The position numbers and the translations under genes are program-made. A stretch of DNA of 7,813 nt from Candidatus Bathyarchaeota archaeon. Lineage in GTDB: Archaea; Thermoproteota; Bathyarchaeia; 40CM-2-53-6; RBG-13-38-9. Below the pieces are notes generated by a model. The model saw only the letters and a program-made list of their open reading frames with translations, searched no databases and was not told the DNA's origin. The stretch is from positions 1 to 7,813 of the forward strand of contig JAGLGJ010000045.1 of assembly GCA_023144075.1 (NCBI GenBank). Direction: 5' to 3'. Every line of letters starts with the position of its first letter. Positions within the stretch are counted from its first letter, which is position 1. Of the stretch, positions 1-7,102 are shown in pieces.

Positions 1-254
1 CAGGCTGTACATCGCTTGTGAGTACAGAATTAAGAACTGGTATACTTAGCCGATCATTTCAGTTGGAAGAATTTCTCTCCCAAGGAGTGATTCTTATGCA
101 TACCATGGTTAATGCAGGAACGGTTGTACGTGCTATTCAGGTGGAGAAAATGCGGGGAATAGCACATGACGCTCAACTTAGGCCTTACCAAATAACGTCA
201 AAAGGAATAGAAGTCTATTCTAAAGATCGCATATTTGAAAGTCAGCAGAACTAG
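1..254 (+). CDS. KaiC/RadA-superfamily ATPase, C-terminal part (5' end outside window)
   Basis: The frame is open from the left edge (first full codon at 3) to a TAG at 252-254, so this is the C-terminal 83 or so residues of a longer gene; the GTG at 18 is internal, not a start. The visible part matches the end of archaeal KaiC-domain ATPases: CTSLVSTELRTG, then EEFLSQGVILM, VVRAIQVEKMRG, HDAQLRPYQIT and GIEVY. This is the familiar pattern in which a core beta-strand is followed by the K-M-R-G loop and the strand that closes the RecA fold. Walker A and B lie upstream and cannot be seen. These ATPases are cytoplasmic and usually signalling or regulatory; the specific role of this one is unknown. 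Its stop lies 4 bp from the stop of a second KaiC-like gene on the other strand. It is the only gene here that ends in TAG. Family assignment is firm, function is not. Confidence 0.88.
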   Translation, partial: GCTSLVSTELRTGILSRSFQLEEFLSQGVILMHTMVNAGTVVRAIQVEKMRGIAHDAQLRPYQITSKGIEVYSKDRIFESQQN

Positions 255-258
255 TACG

Positions 259-2142
259 TTATGGTTTGGACTTTCGCGAGTGTCGAGTTCTAAAGATTAT
301 GCCTTTATCGCCGTCTATCCTGAAATCGGTCCATCTCTCAAGATGTTTCCTTTTCATTTTCTTTATGCGTAATTTTCTCTGATATTCGCCAGCTTCATCG
401 GTAGAAGATAACTCAATTACGCTGTCGCAGAGGGCCTCTATGGCGTTAAGGGCTTTCTTATCAATTGCTGATCCTATCGTGTAGAAAAATCTTCCATTAA
501 CACCTTTGGTTTTAGCACTTACTGAATGAATGAAATTAGCGATGTACTCATCTCTAAGCATTGTAAATAATGGCGTTAATGAATCTAAGAAAACATCAGT
601 ATCTTGACCTAATTCTTCAAGACAAGAAGAAAGTTGTACACCGAGTCCAGTAAGGTCGCTCATCGATGAGATCTGATGTTTTTCAGAAGACTCCTTTCCG
701 CCAGAAGCTGAATAACAATCTATAAAGACTAATTTTGAAGATTTTTCATATTCATCTAGATCAGGTTCAAAACTCTTTAGATAATCTCGTATATTGGATG
801 GAAAATCTAAATTAGCGATAAAAATACAGGTTTTTCCACTTCTTAGACTCTTAATAAGAAAATGAGTAAGCAAAACTGTTTTACCTGATCCCGGTAAACC
901 CGATATCATAATTGATGAGGATGACGAAATATCGCCACCAGCCATTTTATAGAAATATTCATAATCATACTCACGGAATCCTTTTTTTCTTTTTCTGAAA
1001 AGATTCAAAGCTGATAATGATGATGTTAGAATGATGAGTATCAACAATATGGAGTTTATCATCCAAGGTTTGACGATACGCATCACCATCTCTCTACTCG
1101 TATCAGAAGACAACTGAATCTCAAAATCATTTGAAACAGTTATCGGAACAAAAAGAATCAAAAGTTCTCTACTAATCTGAACTTCATACTGAGATCCAGG
1201 AAGTTGGAGGAAACTTATTCTACCCTCGATTGTTGTGTTCCCTTGGTCAACGATAGAATCATTTCTTAATAAGATCACTTTCGATTCTTCAACTGGGAAA
1301 CCAAGTAGATCTCTTACTAATAATTCAAGCCTATGTACTGTACAGCGAATTTGAATCTCAAGATTTTCTGAAGTATGATAAAGTGTTCTATTAACGATGA
1401 TGCTCTTCCAAATTACAATGAATTCATAAACTGTATCTCCTGATTTTGGAACTAAAGCTCTAATCTGACCCATAGAGTTACTTCTACCTGTCCAAATGCG
1501 TCTATCATCAACAAGTATAGTAACGTTCGCTCCTTCTAGTGGTATGTCTTTGGAGTCAAGAATTTCTAAATCAAATATATTGAAAGTTTCTTCTACCGGT
1601 ATAGGTAAAGATACTGATGTGGCAGTCTGTTCACCATCCCAATATAATGTCAGTGATTGTATATCTGGTTCTGGTTTGATAGAAAACAGAATTGTGGATT
1701 CGTTTTGGAATGTGTGACTTATAGGGATTCCAAGGACGTATTTGCTAATCTTGTCTTCAACTGGTAATGCAATCAGAGCACTGGAGACCTGTTTTATCTC
1801 AGTTTCAGTTCCTATTTCGTATAATGAAACATTTAGATTAACAGTTCTTTTCACTGGTGAACGTAAATGGATTCTATAGTTTACAGATCCTTCTAGCTTT
1901 ATGTCTCTGGTTAATGTTGGATACAATGTAAAATTAATCTCTCTGTCAAGAAGAGCTGAACGTTTTTCCCCGTAAGGTGGAGCGGTGCTTAGTATCCTTC
2001 CATATTTAACGCCCGTGGTATAATCTGTATGAGCGTACAGATCAACTATCTGCATTGAATCGGACCTCTGCTGCGCTAATGTAGCATCTATCTGCAGTAA
2101 TGCCAGAATTGAAAAAAGCGCAACTAAGATCATTCGATTCAA
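259..2142 (-). CDS. Membrane-anchored KaiC-like ATPase with extracellular beta-rich domains
   Basis: A 627-residue protein. Residues about 1-23 form a signal peptide (hydrophobic ILVALFSILALL, then ATLAQQ). Residues 25-180 are beta-rich and look like a jelly-roll or galactose-binding-type domain. Residues 184-260 and 270-345 look like two Ig/carboxypeptidase-regulatory-type modules. One TM helix spans 361-382, followed by the stop-transfer cluster RKRKKGFR, which puts the C-terminal half in the cytoplasm. That half has Walker A GLPGSGKT at 415-422 and a Walker B-like strand DVFLD ending at D520, as in KaiC/Rad55/FlaH-like RecA-fold ATPases. Seven N-X-S/T sequons lie before the TM (N70, 104, 147, 206, 251, 294, 302) and none after it, which supports this topology. 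The start is TTG at 2142, chosen because AAGGT lies 9 nt upstream; an ATG three codons later (2133) is the alternative. It lies 12 bp after a six-TM gene and is probably co-translated with it. No second ATPase domain is present. It may be a sensor or anchored regulator; its ligand is unknown. Confidence 0.87.
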   Translation of the reverse strand: MNRMILVALFSILALLQIDATLAQQRSDSMQIVDLYAHTDYTTGVKYGRILSTAPPYGEKRSALLDREINFTLYPTLTRDIKLEGSVNYRIHLRSPVKRTVNLNVSLYEIGTETEIKQVSSALIALPVEDKISKYVLGIPISHTFQNESTILFSIKPEPDIQSLTLYWDGEQTATSVSLPIPVEETFNIFDLEILDSKDIPLEGANVTILVDDRRIWTGRSNSMGQIRALVPKSGDTVYEFIVIWKSIIVNRTLYHTSENLEIQIRCTVHRLELLVRDLLGFPVEESKVILLRNDSIVDQGNTTIEGRISFLQLPGSQYEVQISRELLILFVPITVSNDFEIQLSSDTSREMVMRIVKPWMINSILLILIILTSSLSALNLFRKRKKGFREYDYEYFYKMAGGDISSSSSIMISGLPGSGKTVLLTHFLIKSLRSGKTCIFIANLDFPSNIRDYLKSFEPDLDEYEKSSKLVFIDCYSASGGKESSEKHQISSMSDLTGLGVQLSSCLEELGQDTDVFLDSLTPLFTMLRDEYIANFIHSVSAKTKGVNGRFFYTIGSAIDKKALNAIEALCDSVIELSSTDEAGEYQRKLRIKKMKRKHLERWTDFRIDGDKGIIFRTRHSRKSKP

Positions 2143-2151
2143 TGTTCAACG

Positions 2152-2156
2152 ACCTT
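2152..2156 (-). promoter_or_regulatory. Ribosome binding site AAGGT for the TTG start at 2142
   Basis: AAGGT on the minus strand ends 9 nt before TTG 2142 and 18 nt before ATG 2133, so it favours the TTG start. It overlaps the TAA stop (2155-2157) of the upstream membrane protein gene, an arrangement that fits translational coupling. The motif is short, so this is a moderate call. Confidence 0.4.
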
Positions 2157-2898
2157 ATCGAGACGTTCGCCTATCATCTCTATTGATTTTAAGAGTACTG
2201 ATTAAAGGCCACCCTTTAGAATCTATCATTTTAATATAGTCTATCACAAAACAGCATATTACAAATATTAGAAATACTAGCTTTGTTGCAAAAACAATAT
2301 TTATTGGAGTCATGCTTCGCAAAGGCCAAGGATTAACTATAATGTCGGGGTTTTGTAGACCCTGCACGGATAATGCCGCCGTCCAAAGTACAATGTGATA
2401 TATTATTTCAAAGCCACTCACCAACACGCCGAACCAAGCAAACGAATATAAAATTCTTCGAACCTCTGGAAGCATCTGTTCGAAGCGCCTTATAGATGAT
2501 GGCGTATACAATCCGAATACAAACCACAGGAAGATGGAAAACATGAAAATTGTTATGGGCTTCATATAAATGCCGGGCACAACTTCAACCTGTACCAATA
2601 CTAGATTGTCCCCCACAATGTAGGGGAATGTTATTCTTACAGCATAGATTACTAGCACGAGAACAGCAGTGGTTCCGAATATCCACGATAAAAGGGAATA
2701 GATTTGGCCGGTTACATGTCTAATCTTTGGAAGAATGAATATTGATATCATGATGGCTCCTCCAATGAATACTAAATATGCTGGTGCAGGAGTGAACGCC
2801 AAAATTATTGCACAGACTGCCAAGACGACAGCTACATGCGACAAGTCAGAAACGAGTTCTTTTTTATTGGCGAACTTATTTTTGATGCGTCCAAACAT
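2155..2898 (-). CDS. Six-TM integral membrane protein of unknown function
   Basis: A 247-residue protein that I do not recognise. The N-terminus is short and basic (FGRIKNKFANKKE), so it is probably cytoplasmic. Hydrophobic segments lie at about 20-36, 38-56, 65-90, 112-131, 148-176 and 199-221. The tail is basic and polar (KINRDDRRTSR) and would also be cytoplasmic. The loop between TM3 and TM4 (FPYIVGDNLVLVQVEVVPG) would face outside. The loop after TM4 (SSIRRFEQMLPEVRRIL) is charged and amphipathic and would be inside, where it could contact a partner. There are no catalytic motifs, lipobox or transporter signature that I can see. The start is ATG, with GTAGGAAAT just upstream as a weak Shine-Dalgarno. 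The next gene, the membrane-anchored KaiC-like ATPase, starts 12 bp after the stop, so this is plausibly its membrane partner. That pairing is inferred from position only. Confidence 0.8.
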   Translation of the reverse strand: MFGRIKNKFANKKELVSDLSHVAVVLAVCAIILAFTPAPAYLVFIGGAIMISIFILPKIRHVTGQIYSLLSWIFGTTAVLVLVIYAVRITFPYIVGDNLVLVQVEVVPGIYMKPITIFMFSIFLWFVFGLYTPSSIRRFEQMLPEVRRILYSFAWFGVLVSGFEIIYHIVLWTAALSVQGLQNPDIIVNPWPLRSMTPINIVFATKLVFLIFVICCFVIDYIKMIDSKGWPLISTLKINRDDRRTSR

Positions 2899-2926
2899 TT
2901 TGATTTCCTACAATTTTAATGAATTA

Positions 2927-2942
2927 GTTATGGTGTTATAAC
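2927..2942. repeat. Short inverted repeat GTTAT-6-ATAAC
   Basis: GTTAT and ATAAC flank a 6-nt spacer in the only sizeable intergenic gap of the minus-strand block. The repeat falls about where transcription from the TATA-like element at 2960-2969 would begin, so it could be an operator or a weak hairpin. Five-base arms in AT-rich DNA arise easily by chance. Confidence 0.2.
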
Positions 2943-2959
2943 TTCAAATCATGTTTGTG

Positions 2960-2969
2960 CATATAATTA
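2960..2969 (-). promoter_or_regulatory. Possible TATA box for the membrane protein / KaiC-like ATPase pair
   Basis: The minus strand reads TTAATTATATG across this site, resembling an archaeal TATA element. It lies in the 74-bp gap before the gene starting at 2898. A start of transcription 25-30 nt downstream would leave a leader of roughly 35-40 nt. No convincing BRE is visible and AT-rich DNA makes such matches common, so read-through from the upstream genes is equally possible. Confidence 0.28.
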
Positions 2970-2972
2970 ATG

Positions 2973-3692
2973 TCAATACTCTTCTTGTTTGGGATATACA
3001 TTAATTTCACGGAAATAGCCGGCATAGGTTCCAGGAATCGTTTTTGTGGCTCCACATATAAGAATAAATGACAGATCAGAAGGGTCTTCCCAACCAGCCT
3101 TGGCATACTCTTCGGCTATATCGAGCTCGACATATGACCACTGATTGAGTGGCAAATTTGTATGAATTATTCTATGATTTCGTAATTGGTATGTTTGTTC
3201 AGCAGAATCTGAAAAGATGAACCATATTATGTGGGCACCATCGTTTACCTCTAAACCAAAAACATTCCAAGGCTCTTTTGAATTTATATCGTGAACAAAG
3301 CTAAAAGTTGGATAAATCCAGAATGAAACATCTGATCTTAGGAGTCTTGATACATCTGATCCTCTTATCGCTTGTTTGACATGAATATTGGCCCAAGCGT
3401 ATGTATCATTAGCGCCATCTTGGTATAAATGAAAGCCCAAACACTCATTATCTGCTATAATATCACGTCGAAGAAAACCTGAATCATTTGGGCCTAATGT
3501 GTATGTGGCTTCCCATAAGAACGGCCTTTGCATTCCAGTCTGTGGATCTTTTGTAAAGTATTTGAATTTTGGATTAAGAATAAGAGGAAAATCTTGAGAT
3601 TTACCAAGGTTTTGAAAAAACGACATTCCGATTATCAGTATAAATAAAATCAAAGTGATATATGTCACACGCCGGCGGTTCACTGTATTCAT
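2973..3692 (-). CDS. Signal-anchored extracytoplasmic beta-sandwich protein
   Basis: A 239-residue protein. It has a basic N-terminus (NRRR), then one hydrophobic helix at about 9-26 (VTYITLILFILIIGMSFF) with no lipobox and no clear cleavage site, so it is either an N-terminal anchor or a signal peptide. Residues about 33-235 lie outside and are rich in alternating beta-strands and aromatics (VSFWIYPTFSF, HIIWFIFS, PLNQWSYVELDI, YAGYFREINVY). This pattern resembles concanavalin-like or carbohydrate-binding jelly rolls, but I see no catalytic signature. Two sequons (N69, N95) and two cysteines (C84, C213) lie in this part. Its ATG overlaps the TGA of the upstream GT-C gene as ATGA, so the two are almost certainly translated together. 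It may bind or present the glycan made by that enzyme; this is inference from context. Confidence 0.82.
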   Translation of the reverse strand: MNTVNRRRVTYITLILFILIIGMSFFQNLGKSQDFPLILNPKFKYFTKDPQTGMQRPFLWEATYTLGPNDSGFLRRDIIADNECLGFHLYQDGANDTYAWANIHVKQAIRGSDVSRLLRSDVSFWIYPTFSFVHDINSKEPWNVFGLEVNDGAHIIWFIFSDSAEQTYQLRNHRIIHTNLPLNQWSYVELDIAEEYAKAGWEDPSDLSFILICGATKTIPGTYAGYFREINVYPKQEEY

Positions 3693-4945
3693 TTTAGATC
3701 ACGCCCAAATGATGCTTTATACCATGTCACGATTGCAACGAGGCATATCGGGATTAGGTAAATAAAGTAGTTCTGGAGTCCGCGAGGTGAAAACCATAAT
3801 ATCAACGCTGGAAAGGCCCAAATCGCATATTTTAGATCTTCGAAGTATAGATTGTAATATATTAACAGAAGGAAAAAAACTGATACTGCAAAAAAGAAAT
3901 AGAAATTATTTGAAAGAGGTACATATCCAGATTGAGTTATTGTAGAGAGTCCCTGGCTTATTACAATCAATTGACCGGAAAAAGGAGTTGTGACATCAGA
4001 TAACCATGATTTAGGATCTTTTAAGATGAAAATAATGTTGGGTAGTAGGAAACCAACTATTGTTGAGGTTGTAAACATGAGAATTGATTTTGTCTTTTTC
4101 TTTTCAGCATATTCTCCAGATCTCCAAATATATATTAATAGAAATGGAAAAAGGATCCATGGTTGTTGTTTAACTGCGCTTGCTAATCCATATGATAATC
4201 CTGCAATTAGTGGATTGCCAATATAAAATGCAGTAATAATAAGCGGAAGTACCCATAGAAAATCGTTTAGGCACCCTGCTGTGAAATTTATCGCCAGATC
4301 AACCCCGGCAAAGAAAGGAATTAGAACTAAAGGTCTAATTTCAGAGGGCGATTTCCAATAAAGAATTAAAATTATCGCTATTGCAAAAATGAATGTGACC
4401 CATCTCATATCTTGCAATCCAAAATACGCAAAAGGTGTGAAAAATAGTAAGTGAAGAGCTGGATAGTTCAGGTTCGTAACTAGATCTCCATCTGGTTTCA
4501 ATGTAACATAATCTACATCTACAGTAAACATTTCCAAAGCTATTTGCAGATCGTGACCATAAGGATTCCAAGAGGGGAAAAGCCAGAGTTGTGATGCATA
4601 GTGTGTGAAAGCCATTGAGTCGGTTCTATATACTCCATTATATTGAATCTCTGCTATCACATACATGCTAGATGACATAATGAATAATAGTGCTATTAGA
4701 GGTATGATCTTAAATTTATGTAAAATTTTGATAGATGACAGAGAAACTGTCATAAGGAATAGTGCTAGTGAATAACCTATTATACAAAGTACCACAACTT
4801 CAGGGTGGGTTTCTATTTTGCCTCTTAGCCAATTTTGAAAACTCTCATAAAACAGAAATCCCGCAGTAAAAAGATAGAATATTCGAAGAGTAAAATTTTC
4901 GTATCTCTTCAAATCCACTGATTTAGACTCTTCGTTTGTTTTCAT
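3689..4945 (-). CDS. GT-C membrane glycosyltransferase, GT87/DUF2029-like
   Basis: A 418-residue polytopic protein with roughly ten hydrophobic segments and a cytoplasmic basic N-terminus. The first large outside loop holds VYRTDSMAFTHYA with D109, at the position of the acidic metal or catalytic residue of GT-C enzymes, followed by the aromatic stretch WLFPSWNPYGHDL. NYPALHLLFFTPF at 160-172 and AVKQQPWILFPFLLI starting at 257 are typical of the GT87/DUF2029 mannosyltransferase-like family. Such enzymes move a sugar from a polyprenyl-phosphate donor to an acceptor on the outer membrane face. The donor and acceptor here cannot be read from sequence. It starts 10 bp after the stop of another GT-C-type gene, with GATGGA just upstream of the ATG, and overlaps the next gene by 4 bp. 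The length is normal for the family and I see no defect. Confidence 0.82.
   Translation of the reverse strand: MKTNEESKSVDLKRYENFTLRIFYLFTAGFLFYESFQNWLRGKIETHPEVVVLCIIGYSLALFLMTVSLSSIKILHKFKIIPLIALLFIMSSSMYVIAEIQYNGVYRTDSMAFTHYASQLWLFPSWNPYGHDLQIALEMFTVDVDYVTLKPDGDLVTNLNYPALHLLFFTPFAYFGLQDMRWVTFIFAIAIILILYWKSPSEIRPLVLIPFFAGVDLAINFTAGCLNDFLWVLPLIITAFYIGNPLIAGLSYGLASAVKQQPWILFPFLLIYIWRSGEYAEKKKTKSILMFTTSTIVGFLLPNIIFILKDPKSWLSDVTTPFSGQLIVISQGLSTITQSGYVPLSNNFYFFFAVSVFFLLLIYYNLYFEDLKYAIWAFPALILWFSPRGLQNYFIYLIPICLVAIVTWYKASFGRDLK
3696..3702 (-). promoter_or_regulatory. Ribosome binding site GTGATCT inside the preceding gene
   Basis: GTGATCT lies 3 nt before ATG 3692 (the GTGAT core is 5 nt away) and matches the complement of the archaeal 16S rRNA 3' end. 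It sits within the last codons of the GT87-like gene. This supports both the ATG start and coupled translation through the ATGA overlap. Confidence 0.5.
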
Positions 4946-4955
4946 ATTATTTCCA

Positions 4956-7076
4956 TCAAGTTATTTGTACATTTTTTCTTGAGTATATTAAAAGTAGAAT
5001 GATTAAACCAATCATTAGCAAAGATAGCCAGATGTATGGATTGTTAGCACTAGTATATTCGAATGTAACGTGAGCGGGGTTTGGTTCTGGTGTGATCAGC
5101 ATGAAACCCTCGGGAGTAGACATAACGTTGGTTGTATAATTATCAACTGTTGCAATCCAGCCTATGTAGTAAGCTTCTCTCACAAAAATTTTAACGTTTG
5201 AAAAACGATCTGTGATCTCAATGTTTATCCTTTCTGGACTAGATCTCTCAAAGTCATAATCAACATTACCAGTTTCAGTAACTAATTGAACAAAAGAGTT
5301 GGGGACGGTATTTTTTAAAATAGTCAGATTTCCTCCTTCATGAGTGATGAAAGCATCTTGTGTGAATGTTGAATTTGTAAGATCACGAATCAAAGTTTTA
5401 TTAGAATTTCCTACAATTACCCAATGTATCCCTAGCTCTTGATTTTGATCAATAAGGTTTTTCCATACTTCGACCCTGTTTTCTGTTGTTTCCAGATCAT
5501 TGATCCGATAGTCATCTATTTCAAGCAAACTAGGAATAAGTTTTTCTTGAGGATACCACCCGTCAATGAGATTTTTTCCAGTATAACTAGGGATCATGTA
5601 TATCCACATAGGACATTTGATAGGCAGAATTCTTCCATAGTCATTTTGTAATCGTAGATAATCCAGTAATTCTATTGGAATATCAGAATTCTGAACTGTA
5701 TAAGGTAGATGGGAATTAACGTCTTGATTTAGTAAATAAACAGATTTGACGATTCCTCCAGAAAAAAGCAATATAAAAATAACGGCCAAAATTAACAATT
5801 TCCTATTTCTTCGCATTCTGCAAACGACTCCTTCAATTAATATGCCCGCAAGAAACGCGATTGGTAGACTGAGGAATAGCCAGAATCTGTATACATCAAG
5901 GCTTCTCCAAATGGATTGCAATAAAGGAATTTCTACAATTGGAATTGCGTAATATCCAAGACCAAGCCAAAAGAAAGATACGAACCATAATGTAAGAAAG
6001 AAATTAAAACGATTGTACTCACTTCTTCGAGTCCTAAGTATTACTAAACCTGCTATGAAAATAAGTGCGGCTATTACAAGTGCTTGTCCGATGATTTGAA
6101 TATGGAAATAAGTTTGATATCCAATTTCAAAAAATGACATGCCTAAGAAAAGTAAAACAAGGGCGGAAACTATTGTTGATTTTTTAAAATCTTTGGAGAC
6201 CCAAAGGAAAATGGCGCTAATTGCCAAAATGAAATGAATTATCCCTTGTTCTAAAAGTAGATAATCGTACAATGCATAGGATAATTTTATGAAAGGGAAT
6301 TCCATCGTTCGATTATAAAATGGGTTATCTGCAATTTGTGACAAAGCTTGGACGAAATCTATTAACCAAAAGCTGGTCAATGCGATTCCACCAAAAATTA
6401 CGCCTAAAAATTTGAGTAAATTCAATTTAAATTCGGCAAATGAGGGTGTAAGTGATAAAAGTGCCAACAATAAAATGAAGAATGTTATTAATGCTGAGAG
6501 ATGATGAGTGAGAATAACTATGCCGAGAAGTAAGATTGAAGCTGCAAACCATATTGTTGATTTCCTAGATAACATGCGAATGAAAGTAACTAGTAATACA
6601 CATATGACTGGCAAAGCAATGATGTTTGGGAATCTATCATAAAAAATATAATTTCCAATCACTGTTGGAGTCAATCCAAAAATTAACGCACTCCAAGAAG
6701 CTTCTCTAATACTTAATTTAAGTTCTCGACCTAAAAAATATACTGCAATAGGAGTTATAAGAAAAAAAATGGTGTCTATGAATTTGTAAGCACTTATTGC
6801 GTCTTTTCCGATATTAGCGATTGAGAATGTGAGAAAATAGCTCAAAGGTGAATATAATAGAAGAAAAGGTGTTCCACAATACCGATCTGGAAACCAGGAA
6901 GGAATCTAACCGAGTTTTTCATACCCTTTGAACATGAAGAGAATCTTGCTCAGGTGACTGGTAGAATCAACACCTTGAGGAATCCCTGGTAATAAACGTG
7001 GGATGACAATTAAAATTCCTATTATGAATGCGATTAATAATGGGATAGTGTCTTTCGCGATGATCTTTTTATTCAT
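4956..7076 (-). CDS. GT-C-type membrane protein (6-pyruvoyl-tetrahydropterin synthase-related, PF10131-like), interrupted by in-frame TAG at codon 57
   Basis: The full reading from ATG 7076 is 706 codons with a single TAG at 6906-6908. Before it lie a TM helix (about 10-30) and GVDSTSHLSKILFMF with D37, the usual first-loop acidic motif. Directly after it comes IPSWFPDRYCGTPFLLLY and then SPLSYFL, the hallmark W-P-x-x-x-G-x-P and P-L-S-Y signature of this family. The two halves therefore belong to one gene in one frame. The rest (full numbering) has DRFPNIIALP at 147, THHLSA at 190, about twelve TM helices in all, an outside domain at about 460-680 (YGRILPI, SYTGKNLIDGWYPQE) and a final TM at 682-701. 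The longest uninterrupted frame has only a TTG at 6845 and no ribosome site, and would lose the D37 loop. Possible explanations are a nonsense mutation, a sequencing error, or TAG readthrough or recoding (for example pyrrolysine). Its role is probably sugar or lipid-linked glycan transfer at the cell surface; substrate unknown. Confidence 0.78.
6906..6908 (-). other. In-frame TAG between two conserved halves of the GT-C gene
   Basis: Codon 57 of the 4956-7076 gene reads TAG, between GYEKLG and IPSWFP. No base is gained or lost: the frame is the same on both sides for 56 codons before and 649 after. One substitution would restore a sense codon (Tyr, Trp, Gln, Lys, Glu, Leu or Ser). No other interruption is seen in the gene. 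Confidence 0.85.
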
Positions 7077-7102
7077 CTGCGCGTATTCTTCCCGTTGATC
7101 AT

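Noticed and set aside
18..254. A small complete gene starting at GTG 18
   Set aside because: Residues on both sides of the GTG match the KaiC domain continuously; it is the tail of a larger gene.
252..293. Readthrough of the KaiC TAG to the TAA at 291-293
   Set aside because: The added 12 residues match nothing in the family and would run into the convergent gene; the TAG follows the normal KaiC C-terminus and looks like a real stop.
1496..1717. Plus-strand open frame of 73 codons
   Set aside because: It lies wholly inside the KaiC-like ATPase gene on the other strand and shows no domain-like sequence; the same holds for plus-strand frames at 2735-2941 (mostly within the six-TM gene), 3990-4226, 5439-5651 and 5746-5952.
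4341..4571. Minus-strand open frame of 76 codons, and a similar one at 7165-7365
   Set aside because: Both are alternative frames within strongly supported genes on the same strand.
4956..6845. TTG at 6845 as the true start of the PF10131-like gene
   Set aside because: The same frame upstream of TTG encodes the conserved family motif (IPSWFPDRYCGTPF) and, past one TAG, the expected first TM and acidic loop. No ribosome site precedes the TTG.
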